DNA from: Fictibacillus solisalsi | Lineage (GTDB): Bacteria; Bacillota; Bacilli; Bacillales; Fictibacillaceae | Assembly (NCBI RefSeq): GCF_900103485.1 | Contig: NZ_FNHW01000001.1 | Location: 469,418 to 533,417, forward strand | Reading direction: 5' to 3' | Length of the DNA: 64,000 bases | Part shown: piece by piece, positions 1-7,531 of the stretch | Layout of the letters: the number at the start of each line of letters is the position of its first letter | Numbering within the stretch: position 1 is the first letter of the stretch | Notes under the pieces: model-generated | Told to the model about the DNA's origin: nothing | What the model saw: only the letters and a program-made list of their open reading frames with translations | Database searches by the model: none | Translations under genes and position numbers: made by a program

Positions 1-8
1 TTTCATAT

Positions 9-656
9 TTAAAATTGGTTGGGAAACTGCTTGACGATTCCTTCGGTAATGGTGTCAGCCATTTTAATAATATGATCTTCGCCCAAGTCGTACGCTTTAA
101 TATCGCCTTCCCAGTTCTGTTGGTGTCTGGTGATCACCTGATCGGTTACAAATTTAAGGTGGGTGTATAACAGCTCCTTCAACCCGCTTTCTGTCCAGTT
201 TGGATTGGCTGAACTTAAGAAGCGTGCAATGTCATCCGCATTTTTATACCATTCTGTGTTGTACTTTTTTGCATTGGCTTGATTCCCTGATTTGACGGCA
301 TCCACCAGCTTTCCAGCAATCAGAATATGATCTGTCAGAAGGCTGGCCAGCTTGTTGCCTGCCCTTTCACCATAATAGGGCTTAATCGCATTTCCAAGAT
401 CTTTCTGGTTTTGCAGGAGACGTTTCAGCACCAGGTCCTGATCTTTCAGTCCGGCAAGGGCGCTGACGATATAGCTTCTTGTCCAGGTGATATGGTCAAT
501 CCATAGCTTCCGCATATCCCCCTGCAGTTTGACGTGTTTCGGACTAAGACATTCCTGCTGGATGCGCTCAGGTGCTTTGGCCTGGGCTTGGATGGGTGAG
601 AAGAATAACAGAGCAGCAAGCAAAGGAACTAACGGTTGAATAAAGGGTTTTTTCAT
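9..656 (-). CDS. Secreted helical protein of unknown function
   Basis: A 215-residue protein with a clear Sec signal peptide: two lysines, a hydrophobic run through about residue 22, then an AQA-type cleavage region near residue 26. The mature part is charged and predicted mostly helical, with recognisable conserved-looking blocks around DHITWTRSYIVSAL and NQKDLGNAIKPYYG, which suggests a four-helix-bundle type fold. The start is supported by AAGGAGGA about seven bases upstream on the minus strand (plus-strand 661-668). Related Bacillus proteins are, from memory, sometimes labelled acetylglutamate kinase or glycosyltransferase; nothing in this sequence supports either. It is transcribed away from the MFS gene and ends at the window edge, so its downstream context is not visible. 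Exported location is likely; function unknown. Confidence 0.8.
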   Translation of the reverse strand: MKKPFIQPLVPLLAALLFFSPIQAQAKAPERIQQECLSPKHVKLQGDMRKLWIDHITWTRSYIVSALAGLKDQDLVLKRLLQNQKDLGNAIKPYYGERAGNKLASLLTDHILIAGKLVDAVKSGNQANAKKYNTEWYKNADDIARFLSSANPNWTESGLKELLYTHLKFVTDQVITRHQQNWEGDIKAYDLGEDHIIKMADTITEGIVKQFPNQF

Positions 657-973
657 GATTATTCCTCCTTTAATGTGTTTGTAAATTTATTTTGGGGAAT
701 TTCTCCTATTTTTATGAATGATTATTGAGTTTTTTACTATAATTGGATATTATGGAAGTAATTCAATTCGGAAGGGTGTAAAGGGCGATGAACAACTAAT
801 CTTATTCTTTAAAAAATTCGTATCAGTCATTACGTTAATTTTTTTTCTGGATAGGATTCAGTTTGGCCTTTTATTGTCTGCCCAAAAAGAAACATACGAT
901 GAACCCGTGTGTTCTCTGCCTTTTTGCGGCAAAAGAGCCTCCTGTCCAGAAAAACGGATCAGGAGGTTTTTTT
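657..973 (+). promoter_or_regulatory. Leader region of the MFS gene with hairpin over the ribosome site
   Basis: This 317-base gap holds no convincing separate gene. A TATAAT stands at 738-743, but without a good -35. A frame starting ATG at 899 (MNPCVLCLFAAKEPP...) has no stop and runs in frame into the MFS gene, so it could act as a leader peptide or as an N-terminal extension; it has no good ribosome site. Just before the preferred MFS start, CCTCCTG (938-944) pairs with CAGGAGG (960-966), followed by seven T. The hairpin is therefore both terminator-like and covers the SD. Attenuation control is an inference. Confidence 0.5.
938..973 (+). terminator. Terminator-like hairpin overlapping the SD of the MFS gene
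   Basis: The stem CCTCCTG/CAGGAGG, extended by TCC/GGA around a bulged T, has a short A-rich loop and a seven-T tail ending directly at the ATG at 974. The 3' arm contains the only good SD (AGGAGG, 961-966). This arrangement is typical of leader attenuators of resistance genes, but here it is known only from the sequence. Confidence 0.55.
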
Positions 974-2224
974 ATGAACGAAAATTCAGTCCAAGAAAAA
1001 GCGGGCATGGGTGCCCTGTTTCAAAATAGGGTTGTGCGCACCATTCTTCTGTCGGTGTTCTTTCTTCAGATTGGAATTTGGGTAAGGAACTATTCCATAT
1101 TGCTATATGTCATTGAAAAGACCAATGAAAACCCAGTAGCCGTTTCTTTGATATCCGTGGCCGAGTTTGCCCCGATCTTTCTCTTTTCTTTTATCGGGGG
1201 AACATTTGCTGACCGATGGAAGCCGAAACGGACAATGGTATGGTGTGACCTGTTAAGTGCCATCTCTGTTTTCGTGGTTTTATTGACGCTGTTGTTCGGC
1301 AGCTGGAAGGTCATTTTCTTTGCGACACTTGTTTCTTCCATCCTCTCGCAGTTTTCCCAGCCATCCGGCATGAAGCTGTTTAAGATTCACGTGCCTACTG
1401 AGATGGTCCAAATGGGTATGTCGATGTATCAGACCATTTTTGCGTTGTTTATGATTCTTGGTCCCATTGTGGGAACGTTCGTCTACCAGCATTTTGGCAT
1501 CATGACAGCCATAGGGGTGATGGGCGTGGCATTCTTGTTATCTGCTGCCATTCTTCTGATGCTTCCCGCCGACCGCACGGAAAAACAAAGCACCGTAAAA
1601 ACAACATTGGTGCAGGAGATGAAAGACGGGTTTCGATATGTGCTGAAAAGCCGGCCGTTGACACTGCTTGGCGGATGTTTCGCGGCAGCCGGCTTAGCGA
1701 TCGGCCTTACACAGCCGCTCGGTGTCTTTATCATCACTGAACGTCTTGGTCTTCCAAAGGAAGAGCTTCAATGGCTGATGGCCGCTTTTGGCATCGGTAT
1801 GATTCTCGGTGGGGGAATCACCATGGCGCTTTCCAAAAAAATGCTGCCACAGGTATTGCTGGCAATCGGATTGGCTGCAAGCGCGATTGGTTTTATCGGG
1901 ATGGGGTTGTCCACGTTCTTTTGGCTTACGCTGTTCGCCCAGTTCTTTTCCGGGTTGTTCATGCCGTGCATCCACATTGGAATCAACACCATGATTCTGC
2001 AGAATACGGAAGAAGCTTTTATCGGGCGTGTGAACGGAATACTAAACCCGCTGTTTATGGGGGCGATGGTCATTACCATGTCAGCCGCCGGCTGGATGAA
2101 AACGCATTTGTCCATTGTCCTGATCTACCAGCTGAGTGCGCTTCTTCTGTTTGTGGGAGTGGTAACTTTGCTTCCGATTATGAAAAAACGCATCATCCAG
2201 CAGGAAATCAAGGGAGAACTATAG
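974..2224 (+). CDS. MFS transporter, drug-efflux type
   Basis: A 416-residue, 12-helix major facilitator protein of the multidrug/macrolide-efflux-like group. The loop between helices 2 and 3 carries GGTFADRWKPKR, the classical MFS signature, and a long cytoplasmic loop (PADRTEKQSTVK) separates the two six-helix halves. The start at 974 is chosen because AGGAGG lies eight bases upstream and the protein then begins just before the first membrane segment; a longer frame from 863 is open but has no ribosome site. It probably exports an amphipathic drug or metabolite by proton antiport; the substrate cannot be read from sequence. The leader hairpin and the nearby aminoglycoside transferase gene are consistent with a resistance role, which remains an inference. 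A strong terminator follows directly. Confidence 0.85.
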   Translation: MNENSVQEKAGMGALFQNRVVRTILLSVFFLQIGIWVRNYSILLYVIEKTNENPVAVSLISVAEFAPIFLFSFIGGTFADRWKPKRTMVWCDLLSAISVFVVLLTLLFGSWKVIFFATLVSSILSQFSQPSGMKLFKIHVPTEMVQMGMSMYQTIFALFMILGPIVGTFVYQHFGIMTAIGVMGVAFLLSAAILLMLPADRTEKQSTVKTTLVQEMKDGFRYVLKSRPLTLLGGCFAAAGLAIGLTQPLGVFIITERLGLPKEELQWLMAAFGIGMILGGGITMALSKKMLPQVLLAIGLAASAIGFIGMGLSTFFWLTLFAQFFSGLFMPCIHIGINTMILQNTEEAFIGRVNGILNPLFMGAMVITMSAAGWMKTHLSIVLIYQLSALLLFVGVVTLLPIMKKRIIQQEIKGEL

Positions 2225-2232
2225 AAAAATGG

Positions 2233-2262
2233 AACGCCTGGACCTTTGTCCGGGCGTTTTTT
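2233..2262 (+). terminator. Rho-independent terminator after the MFS gene
   Basis: AACGCCTGGAC pairs with GTCCGGGCGTT across a CTTT loop and is followed by a run of T. Confidence 0.9.
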
Positions 2263-2296
2263 ACCAATGCAGACGGTGAGATAAGGGGGGTTCGCG

Positions 2297-2512
2297 ATGA
2301 AGCACGATCAGTTATATAAAGTATGGATTTGGCTGTTCGTTTCCACTATTATCATTGGATTGCTTACGGTATGGATTGATACACCTTGGATTAAAAAAGG
2401 GTTATGGGGAGTTCTCGTCCTTTTCAGTCTGGCAGCGAGCATCACGATATTTCGTAAATCAGAAAAGCGGTCTAAGGTAATTGATATAAAAGAAATTAAA
2501 AAAGAAAAGTAA
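2297..2512 (+). CDS. Small two-helix membrane protein
   Basis: A 71-residue protein with two hydrophobic segments (about residues 8-26 and 34-50) and a lysine-rich cytoplasmic tail ending IKEIKKEK. A GGGGGG-type ribosome site lies about eight bases upstream of the ATG. It sits between the MFS terminator and aadK, with 16 bases to the next start, so it is probably co-transcribed with aadK. I do not recognise the family; a membrane-anchored accessory protein is as far as the sequence goes. Confidence 0.65.
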   Translation: MKHDQLYKVWIWLFVSTIIIGLLTVWIDTPWIKKGLWGVLVLFSLAASITIFRKSEKRSKVIDIKEIKKEK

Positions 2513-2528
2513 ATAAGGAGCTTGAATA

Positions 2529-3386
2529 ATGCTGGAGAAACTACAATCCTTTGCAAAAAAAGATGAAGAGATCAGGGCGATGATCCTGAACGGCTCCCGG
2601 GTGGATGAAAAGGTGGAACCGGATATTTTCCAGGATTATGACGTGGTCTGTTTAACGACGGACGTAGCATTATATCGAGAAAACCGGCAATGGATCAATC
2701 AATTTGGCGAAATTATGATCATGCAAATACCCGATGAAATAAGCGGCTCAGAGGAAAAAACAGAAAAGTTCACTTTTCTGCTCCAGTTTGCGAATGGCCA
2801 GCGGCTGGACATCACTTTTTTTTCGGTGGGCAACCTGTCTAGCATGCAGCATGAAAGTTTAAGCAAGGTTTTGCTCGATAAGGACGGTCTGCTTGATGAA
2901 TTGCCGCCTCCAAGCAACAAAGATTATGTTACCCTTCCTCCACTGGAAAAGGAATTTAGCGATTGCTGCAACGAATTCTGGTGGGTAAACACTTATATCG
3001 CGAAAGGGCTGTGGCGAAACGAGCTGCCGTACGCTAAAGCGATGTTTGAAGGTCCGGTGCGTGCTATGCTGATTCTTATGCTTCGCTGGCACATTGGCCA
3101 AAAGCACAATTTCTTGGTGGATTCAGGAAAGTCAGGCAAGTACTTTAAAAACTATCTCGAAAAAAAGATATGGAATCAATTTGTGAAGACCTATCCGGAT
3201 GGCGACTATGAACACATGTGGGATGCTCTCTTTAATATGGGGAGCTTGTTTCGAAAGCTTGCCCGCGGGCTGGCAGACGATCTTGGCTTTACCTATAACG
3301 AGGAAGAGGATGCCAGGGTGACCGCTCATTTAGAGCATGTACGGAGACTCCCTTCAGATGCTAAATCCATTTATCCAAACAAATAA
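2529..3386 (+). CDS. aadK: Aminoglycoside 6-adenylyltransferase
   Basis: A 285-residue protein that matches the AadK/ANT(6) family along its whole length. These enzymes transfer AMP from ATP to the 6-hydroxyl of streptomycin, inactivating it. The nucleotidyltransferase signature is present: LNGSR near residue 20, then FQDYDVV with the metal-binding aspartates near 36-38, and DITFF further on as the third acidic position. The family block DCCNEFWWVNTYIAKGL is intact, as is the C-terminal helical domain. AAGGAG stands nine bases upstream of the ATG. Chromosomal aadK genes are common in Bacillus and usually give low-level streptomycin resistance; nothing here suggests recent transfer. Confidence 0.92.
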   Translation: MLEKLQSFAKKDEEIRAMILNGSRVDEKVEPDIFQDYDVVCLTTDVALYRENRQWINQFGEIMIMQIPDEISGSEEKTEKFTFLLQFANGQRLDITFFSVGNLSSMQHESLSKVLLDKDGLLDELPPPSNKDYVTLPPLEKEFSDCCNEFWWVNTYIAKGLWRNELPYAKAMFEGPVRAMLILMLRWHIGQKHNFLVDSGKSGKYFKNYLEKKIWNQFVKTYPDGDYEHMWDALFNMGSLFRKLARGLADDLGFTYNEEEDARVTAHLEHVRRLPSDAKSIYPNK

Positions 3387-3435
3387 TTTAAACATTCTGA
3401 ACAAATATGATAGAACAGGAGTAAGAGGTGATAGC

Positions 3436-4398
3436 ATGCAATATAAAAAACTGGGTAAAACAGGACTTGATGTGTCGTCCATTTGTTTGGGTACAATGGC
3501 TTTTGGACGCTGGATTGACGAGGAAGCGTCTCGTAACATCCTCTATCAGGCGATAGAAGAAGGGATTAATTTTATTGATACCGCCAACTATTACGGCAAG
3601 GGGCAGGACACGGAAGTACCCTATGGGACGGGCGAATCAGAAGAGATCATTGGCCGAGCACTGAAGGGAAGAAGAGAAGAGGTCGTATTGGCAACAAAGG
3701 TTGGCATACGCATGGGTCATGGCAAAAATGAATCAGGTCTCTCAAGGTCTCATATCCTGAAGGAAATTGACAGGTCCCTGATACGATTGCAGACCGATTA
3801 TATCGATGTATATCAGGTTCATTTGTTCGATCCGAATACGCAGCTTGAAGAAACATTGCGAGCGCTGGATGATGTTGTCCGGAGCGGAAAAGTACGCTAC
3901 ATCGGCTGCTCCAACTATGCGGCATGGCAGATCATGAAAGCCCACGGAATCAGTGAAAAAATGAATCTTGAAAAATATGTTTCCGTGCAGCCGCAGTATA
4001 ACTTGCTGTCAAGGGAGATTGAGCAGGAGCTGCTCCCGTTTTGCGAGTCTGAAGGAGTCGGGGTCATGGTATACAGTCCCTTGGCCAGAGGAATGCTTTC
4101 AGGCAAATACAAAAGCAAAGATGATGCTCCGTTGGACAGCCGTGCAGCCAAGGGAGAACGTCTCATCCAAAACTATTTCAACGAACGGAATTTCGAGCTT
4201 GTGAGCAAATACCGTGAACTGGCGGAAAAGAATGAGGTTAGCTTGTCTCAATTTGCTCTGTCCTGGGTGCTGAATCAGCCGGCAGTTACTTCCGCCATTG
4301 TCGGTGCTAGCAAACCGTACCATGTCACAGATGCAGTGAAAATCAGTGGCTGGAAGTGGTCAGCTGAATTATTAAATGAAGTAGAGAACATCAACTAG
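3436..4398 (+). CDS. Aldo/keto reductase
   Basis: A 320-residue NADPH-dependent aldo/keto reductase of the YrpG/YhdN-like group, a (beta/alpha)8 barrel that reduces aldehydes or ketones. The catalytic tetrad is visible: Asp and Tyr in DTANYYGKG, Lys in LATKVG, His in VYQVHLFDP. The C-terminal cofactor region SAIVGASKP is typical. The start at 3436 gives MQYKKLGKTGLDVS, the standard family beginning, with AGAGGTG just upstream; a longer open frame from 3337 overlaps the end of aadK and has no ribosome site. It lies 50 bases after aadK and 18 bases before a GNAT gene, so the three may share a transcript. The substrate is not predictable. Confidence 0.93.
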   Translation: MQYKKLGKTGLDVSSICLGTMAFGRWIDEEASRNILYQAIEEGINFIDTANYYGKGQDTEVPYGTGESEEIIGRALKGRREEVVLATKVGIRMGHGKNESGLSRSHILKEIDRSLIRLQTDYIDVYQVHLFDPNTQLEETLRALDDVVRSGKVRYIGCSNYAAWQIMKAHGISEKMNLEKYVSVQPQYNLLSREIEQELLPFCESEGVGVMVYSPLARGMLSGKYKSKDDAPLDSRAAKGERLIQNYFNERNFELVSKYRELAEKNEVSLSQFALSWVLNQPAVTSAIVGASKPYHVTDAVKISGWKWSAELLNEVENIN

Positions 4399-4416
4399 TT
4401 AAAGAGGAACATAGGC

Positions 4417-4977
4417 ATGAAATTTAAAAAATTTCCCGAAATAGAAACCAGGCGGCTATACATGCGAAAGATGACAGTGGAAGATGCGCCGGCAGTTCTA
4501 AGTATTTATTCCGATCCATTGGTGGTAAAAGATATGGGGGAAGAGCCTCTCAAAAATATCGATGAGGCAGAAGAAATGATTACCTTCATGAATGATTTGT
4601 TTGATGTCAACAAAGGCTTCCGTTGGGGAATCATTTGCAAAGAAGATGATATTCTCATCGGTTCATGCGGCTACAACAGCTGGGAAACGGTCCGGGGTTC
4701 AAGGGGAGAGATCGCCTATGATCTGGGCAGGAAGTACTGGCGGCAGGGGTATATGACCGAGACACTGAAAAAAATGATAGAGTTTGGTTTTTATACAATG
4801 GATCTATATCGATTAGAAGCTTTTACGAATGTTGATGCGATACCATCCATGAATCTCCTTGAAAAGGCAGGGTTCAGGCAGGACGGTATTCTTCGCGGCT
4901 ATGCATCGTTTCATGGCCAATTTTGTGATCAGCGGGTCTATTCCCTGATTAAACCCGATTGGGAAAAAACGAAATAG
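4417..4977 (+). CDS. GNAT acetyltransferase, RimJ/RimL type
   Basis: A 186-residue protein with the RimJ/RimL layout: an N-terminal IETRRLYMRKMTVEDA strand-helix, a beta-strand platform with IGSCGYNSW, the acetyl-CoA loop (RKYWRQGYMTE) and the late strand RLEAFTNVDAIPSMNLLEKAGF. Such enzymes acetylate N-terminal amino groups of ribosomal proteins or small amine substrates; the target is unknown. AGAGGAAC precedes the start by about nine bases. It is the last gene of the run that begins at aadK and is followed by a hairpin shared with the convergent small gene. Confidence 0.88.
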   Translation: MKFKKFPEIETRRLYMRKMTVEDAPAVLSIYSDPLVVKDMGEEPLKNIDEAEEMITFMNDLFDVNKGFRWGIICKEDDILIGSCGYNSWETVRGSRGEIAYDLGRKYWRQGYMTETLKKMIEFGFYTMDLYRLEAFTNVDAIPSMNLLEKAGFRQDGILRGYASFHGQFCDQRVYSLIKPDWEKTK

Positions 4978-4988
4978 AAAGGTAAACA

Positions 4989-5013
4989 GCCCACTAGTTA
5001 AACTATAGTGGGC
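4989..5013. terminator. Inverted repeat between convergent genes
   Basis: GCCCACTA pairs with TAGTGGGC around a nine-base loop. The T tail is poor on the plus strand, so it is a weak bidirectional terminator at best. Confidence 0.55.
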
Positions 5014-5016
5014 CGT

Positions 5017-5205
5017 TTAGATGCCTAAATTGTTATTATTGTTGTTTTTGGCTTGATGCAGAGCCCCTTCACGGATCGCATTTCCTTCGTCAGTGAGGTG
5101 ATGATGGTTAGGAGTCATATTAAAGTTCTTTTTTCCTTTTCGTTCTAAGATCACGGCGAACAATAGGAGAATGACTGCTGGAGACAACACAATGATCCAA
5201 ATCAT
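5017..5205 (-). CDS. Small single-helix membrane protein
   Basis: A 62-residue protein with one N-terminal membrane helix (IIVLSPAVILLLFAVIL), a basic stop-transfer stretch (ERKGKKN) and a hydrophilic tail that contains three consecutive His and a run of six Asn near the end. GGAAGG lies just upstream of the start on the minus strand. It stands alone between the GNAT terminator hairpin and the Fnr-type promoter region. I do not recognise it; a short membrane-anchored protein facing the cytoplasm is what the charge pattern suggests. Confidence 0.6.
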   Translation of the reverse strand: MIWIIVLSPAVILLLFAVILERKGKKNFNMTPNHHHLTDEGNAIREGALHQAKNNNNNNLGI

Positions 5206-5294
5206 CCAACTTTTCCTTCCTCTACATTTACTTATTCATCTTCTCACCATATTCGGAAACCGACAGGATTATTCCTTCTTTTTTTATCCTTTTA

Positions 5295-5338
5295 TGTGAA
5301 AAACATCACATACAATGGTGTTAGCAATGTTTTAAGAT
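5295..5338 (+). promoter_or_regulatory. Fnr-type binding site and promoter for hpf-uspA
   Basis: A perfect TGTGA-N6-TCACA palindrome lies at 5295-5310, which is the Bacillus Fnr consensus. A TAAGAT -10 element is at 5333-5338, which would put the transcription start near 5345 and the palindrome centre (5302.5) at about -42, the classical spacing for Fnr activation. There is no good -35 box, as expected for an activated promoter. A Crp-family regulator other than Fnr could also use this motif. Confidence 0.65.
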
Positions 5339-5378
5339 CAAGATGTAACACAAGACAGAAGCGGAGGAGGAGTAACCA

Positions 5379-5892
5379 ATGAAGCTGCAAATCCATGGTT
5401 CAAATCTTGAAGTTACAGACAGTATTCGAGCATATGCAGAGCAGAAGATCGGGGGAGCCGTTGAACATTTCTTTCCGGACCGTACTGGCATTAAATGTAT
5501 CAAAGCAAAAACGAAATCACAGCATCCGAATTAAAGTCCATAAGGGACCATTATTTATTTCTGCCGAAGCGGTCACCGAAGATTATACTCTTCCATTGAG
5601 CTGACAGAAGAAAAATTGAAGAGGCAGTTTCGGAAATATAAAACAAAAATAAACAGAAAAACACGACGAGAAGTGCCGGAGAAAACTAACAAGGAATCAA
5701 CCACAAAGCGCTAAAAAGATGAAGGTTAAGGAATTGCTTCTCATACCGATGAACGGTGATAAGGCAATTGACCAAATGAATCAGCAGGGCCACTCCTTTT
5801 TTGTTTTTTGTGATGAGAAGACTGATCAGGTTTGCGTCGCCTGCAAAATAAAAAATGAAGCTTACGGTATATTGGCTGCCAATACGGAATGA
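5379..5892 (+). pseudogene. hpf: Frameshifted ribosome hibernation promoting factor (long form)
   Basis: All parts of a long-type HPF are present but in alternating frames. From the ATG at 5379 (GGAGGAGG upstream) the frame reads KLQIHGSNLEVTDSIRAYA, the HPF N-terminus. From about 5482 homology continues one frame over (IRIKVHKGPLFISAEAV). From about 5589 it returns to the first frame (IELTEEKLKRQFRKYKTK, then NRK). After a TAA at 5712-5714 the C-terminal dimerisation domain (IPMNGDKAIDQMNQQGHSFF) runs in the second frame from about 5719 to the TGA at 5890. A working HPF dimerises 70S ribosomes into 100S particles in stationary phase. With three frame changes no full-length product is expected; an intact copy elsewhere is likely. 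About 170 codons in all, slightly shorter than B. subtilis HPF. Sequencing error is possible but would need three separate events. Confidence 0.8.
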
Positions 5893-5904
5893 GGGGGATG
5901 TCTT

Positions 5905-6345
5905 ATGAAGACCGTGTATAAACATATTCTCGTTGGATTGGATGGATCAAAGGCGTCAGAAAAAGCCTTTAAACATGCGGTAGAAGTGACGCTTGAACAT
6001 AAAGGTGCAGAATTAATTTTGGCGCATGTGGTAGATACTAGAAACTTTTCTGCTAACGACTGGTATGTTTCCATGGCTGAACAGGCGCAGGAACATGGTG
6101 AAGAAATGCTGAGTGTTTTTGAAAAACAAGCGAAGGAGCTGGGGGTTTCATACGTGAAAAAGGTGCTGCAGCTCGGTTCACCTAAAGTAACACTTGCCAA
6201 GTCCATTGCACCTGAGGTTCATGCGGATTTAATTGTTTGCGGGGCAACGGGCATGAATGTCATTGACCGGGCATTTATAGGAAGCGTCTCTGAGCATACG
6301 ACCCGATATGCCAAATGCGATGTGCACATCGTGAGGAATGATTGA
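5905..6345 (+). CDS. Universal stress protein, UspA family
   Basis: A 146-residue single-domain UspA protein. It starts with the family strand YKHILVGLDGSKASEKAF and ends with the ATP-binding loop G-x2-G-x9-G-S (GATG ... GSVS) followed by HTTRYAKCDVHIVRN. Such proteins are cytoplasmic dimers that bind ATP and help survival under starvation or anaerobic stress. It starts 12 bases after the end of the hpf remnant with GAGGGGG as ribosome site and no promoter of its own, so it should be read from the Fnr-type promoter at 5295-5338. It may be the reason that promoter is kept although hpf is broken. Confidence 0.93.
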   Translation: MKTVYKHILVGLDGSKASEKAFKHAVEVTLEHKGAELILAHVVDTRNFSANDWYVSMAEQAQEHGEEMLSVFEKQAKELGVSYVKKVLQLGSPKVTLAKSIAPEVHADLIVCGATGMNVIDRAFIGSVSEHTTRYAKCDVHIVRND

Positions 6346-6351
6346 AAAAAC

Positions 6352-6385
6352 AGACGGCAAACCTGAGTGGAGTCTGCCGTCTTTC
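6352..6385. terminator. Terminator between uspA and the HAAS gene
   Basis: AGACGGCA pairs with TGCCGTCT; there is an A run on the left and T-rich sequence on the right, so it can serve both convergent genes. Confidence 0.8.
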
Positions 6386-6393
6386 TATATTGC

Positions 6394-7155
6394 TTATCCA
6401 TTCTTAGTATTCCGTGTTTGTCGTCTAAACTGAAAAATAAGGAAAATGAAAATAAGGAAATAGCTGCATAGGGTGGGCGCTAAAATTTTTGTAATGCTTT
6501 CGCCTGGCATCCATTTAGCAGCCAACTCAGGCAAATAGAGCATAGCGGGAATAATGATCGATAACCAGGTTTTGCTCCACACAGATATACCAATAAATAT
6601 CAGGCAGGCGATAGCTGCACCAATCCCTTTTCCAATCATACCTTCGACCTCTACCACGGGGCTGCCTGCAAAGCGATCCAACCATAGAATTCCGATAAAT
6701 AGGAGGGTAGACAGAAGACTTATTGCACCAAAAAGGCTCAACTCCACTTTTTTGCCAGGATTCTTTTTGGCGAGGAATTGAAAAAAGACCGTGATTAAAA
6801 TGAACAACAGCAGATATGTGGCAGGATAGCCAATAAGTGCGTATAGCGAGTAGTTCAATGTTCCGTGAATGACATCACCAAGTAAGACATAGGCAAAAGC
6901 ACCGGACATAACAAGAGGAAGCATTTTTGCCCAGCCTGCATAATCCGATGGCATTTCTTTCGCAATGGTTTCCATATAGGCTTGCGGAGATTGGCCAGTT
7001 ATATTTTCGATCGACTTACCGTTCTTTTCTGCTTCTGTCAAATGGTCCTTCAGCTCTTGAACAATCTCCTCGATTTCAGCAGACTTTTTGCCGCATGAAA
7101 ATAAATACAGCCGGAGGTTCTCTATAAACTCCTGGCTCTTTTGGGATAATGGCAT
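6394..7155 (-). CDS. HAAS-domain membrane protein
   Basis: A 253-residue protein. Residues 1 to about 75 form the cytoplasmic HAAS-like domain (FIENLRLYLFSCGKKSAEI, then VQELKDHLTEAEKNGKSIE), normally paired with PadR regulators. About six to seven membrane helices follow. The start at 7155 is supported by AAGGAGGA nine to ten bases upstream and by the TAATG overlap with the PadR gene. An open extension to 7224 lies inside padR and is not the start. HAAS proteins are thought to work as membrane partners of the PadR regulator; the signal is unknown. Confidence 0.82.
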   Translation of the reverse strand: MPLSQKSQEFIENLRLYLFSCGKKSAEIEEIVQELKDHLTEAEKNGKSIENITGQSPQAYMETIAKEMPSDYAGWAKMLPLVMSGAFAYVLLGDVIHGTLNYSLYALIGYPATYLLLFILITVFFQFLAKKNPGKKVELSLFGAISLLSTLLFIGILWLDRFAGSPVVEVEGMIGKGIGAAIACLIFIGISVWSKTWLSIIIPAMLYLPELAAKWMPGESITKILAPTLCSYFLIFIFLIFQFRRQTRNTKNG

Positions 7156-7496
7156 TACGTTATTTCCTCCTTTACTTTGGTATGGTTTAACAGGTTGGAA
7201 ACGCTGTTTGACAGCTGGAACCAACGTTCACGAAAATCTTTTAACTCCTTTACTCCTTTGGGTGTTAAGGAATAATATTTTCTTTTGGGTCCCGTCGGGG
7301 AAGGTTTCAAGGTAGTGGTAACAAGCTCCTCTTTTTTCATGCGAAGTAGAATCGGATAAATACTTCCTTCACTCACCATTGTAAATCCATAGGCTTCCAA
7401 TTTTTCTATCATTTCGTAACCATAGATTTCTCCTTTTGAAATAACAGCCAAAAGGCACCCTTCCAAAACCCCTTTTAACATCTGGCTAGTAGACAA
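7155..7496 (-). CDS. PadR-family transcriptional regulator
   Basis: A 113-residue winged-helix protein, full length for the small PadR class. The diagnostic PadR block is clear: KGEIYGYEMIEKLEAYGF followed by EGSIYPILLRM, a basic wing (PTGPKRKYYSLTPKG) and a C-terminal dimerisation helix. TTG at 7496 is chosen as start because it gives MSTSQMLKGVLEG and has GGAGG seven bases upstream; the ATG further upstream at 7535 has no ribosome site. It overlaps the HAAS gene by one base (TAATG), so the two are translationally coupled. It probably represses its own operon through the repeats at 7532-7584. Confidence 0.9.
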   Translation of the reverse strand: MSTSQMLKGVLEGCLLAVISKGEIYGYEMIEKLEAYGFTMVSEGSIYPILLRMKKEELVTTTLKPSPTGPKRKYYSLTPKGVKELKDFRERWFQLSNSVSNLLNHTKVKEEIT

Positions 7497-7531
7497 CAGA
7501 GGGCCTCCTTTAAGACAAGGTATATTGCAAT

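Noticed and set aside
718-1029. 103-codon plus-strand frame before the MFS gene
   Set aside because: It overlaps the MFS start out of frame, has no ribosome site and no protein-like features; the leader hairpin explains the region better.
5395-5604. 69-codon frame as a separate small gene
   Set aside because: Its start lies inside the hpf N-terminal region, and its second half is plainly the middle of HPF in a shifted frame.
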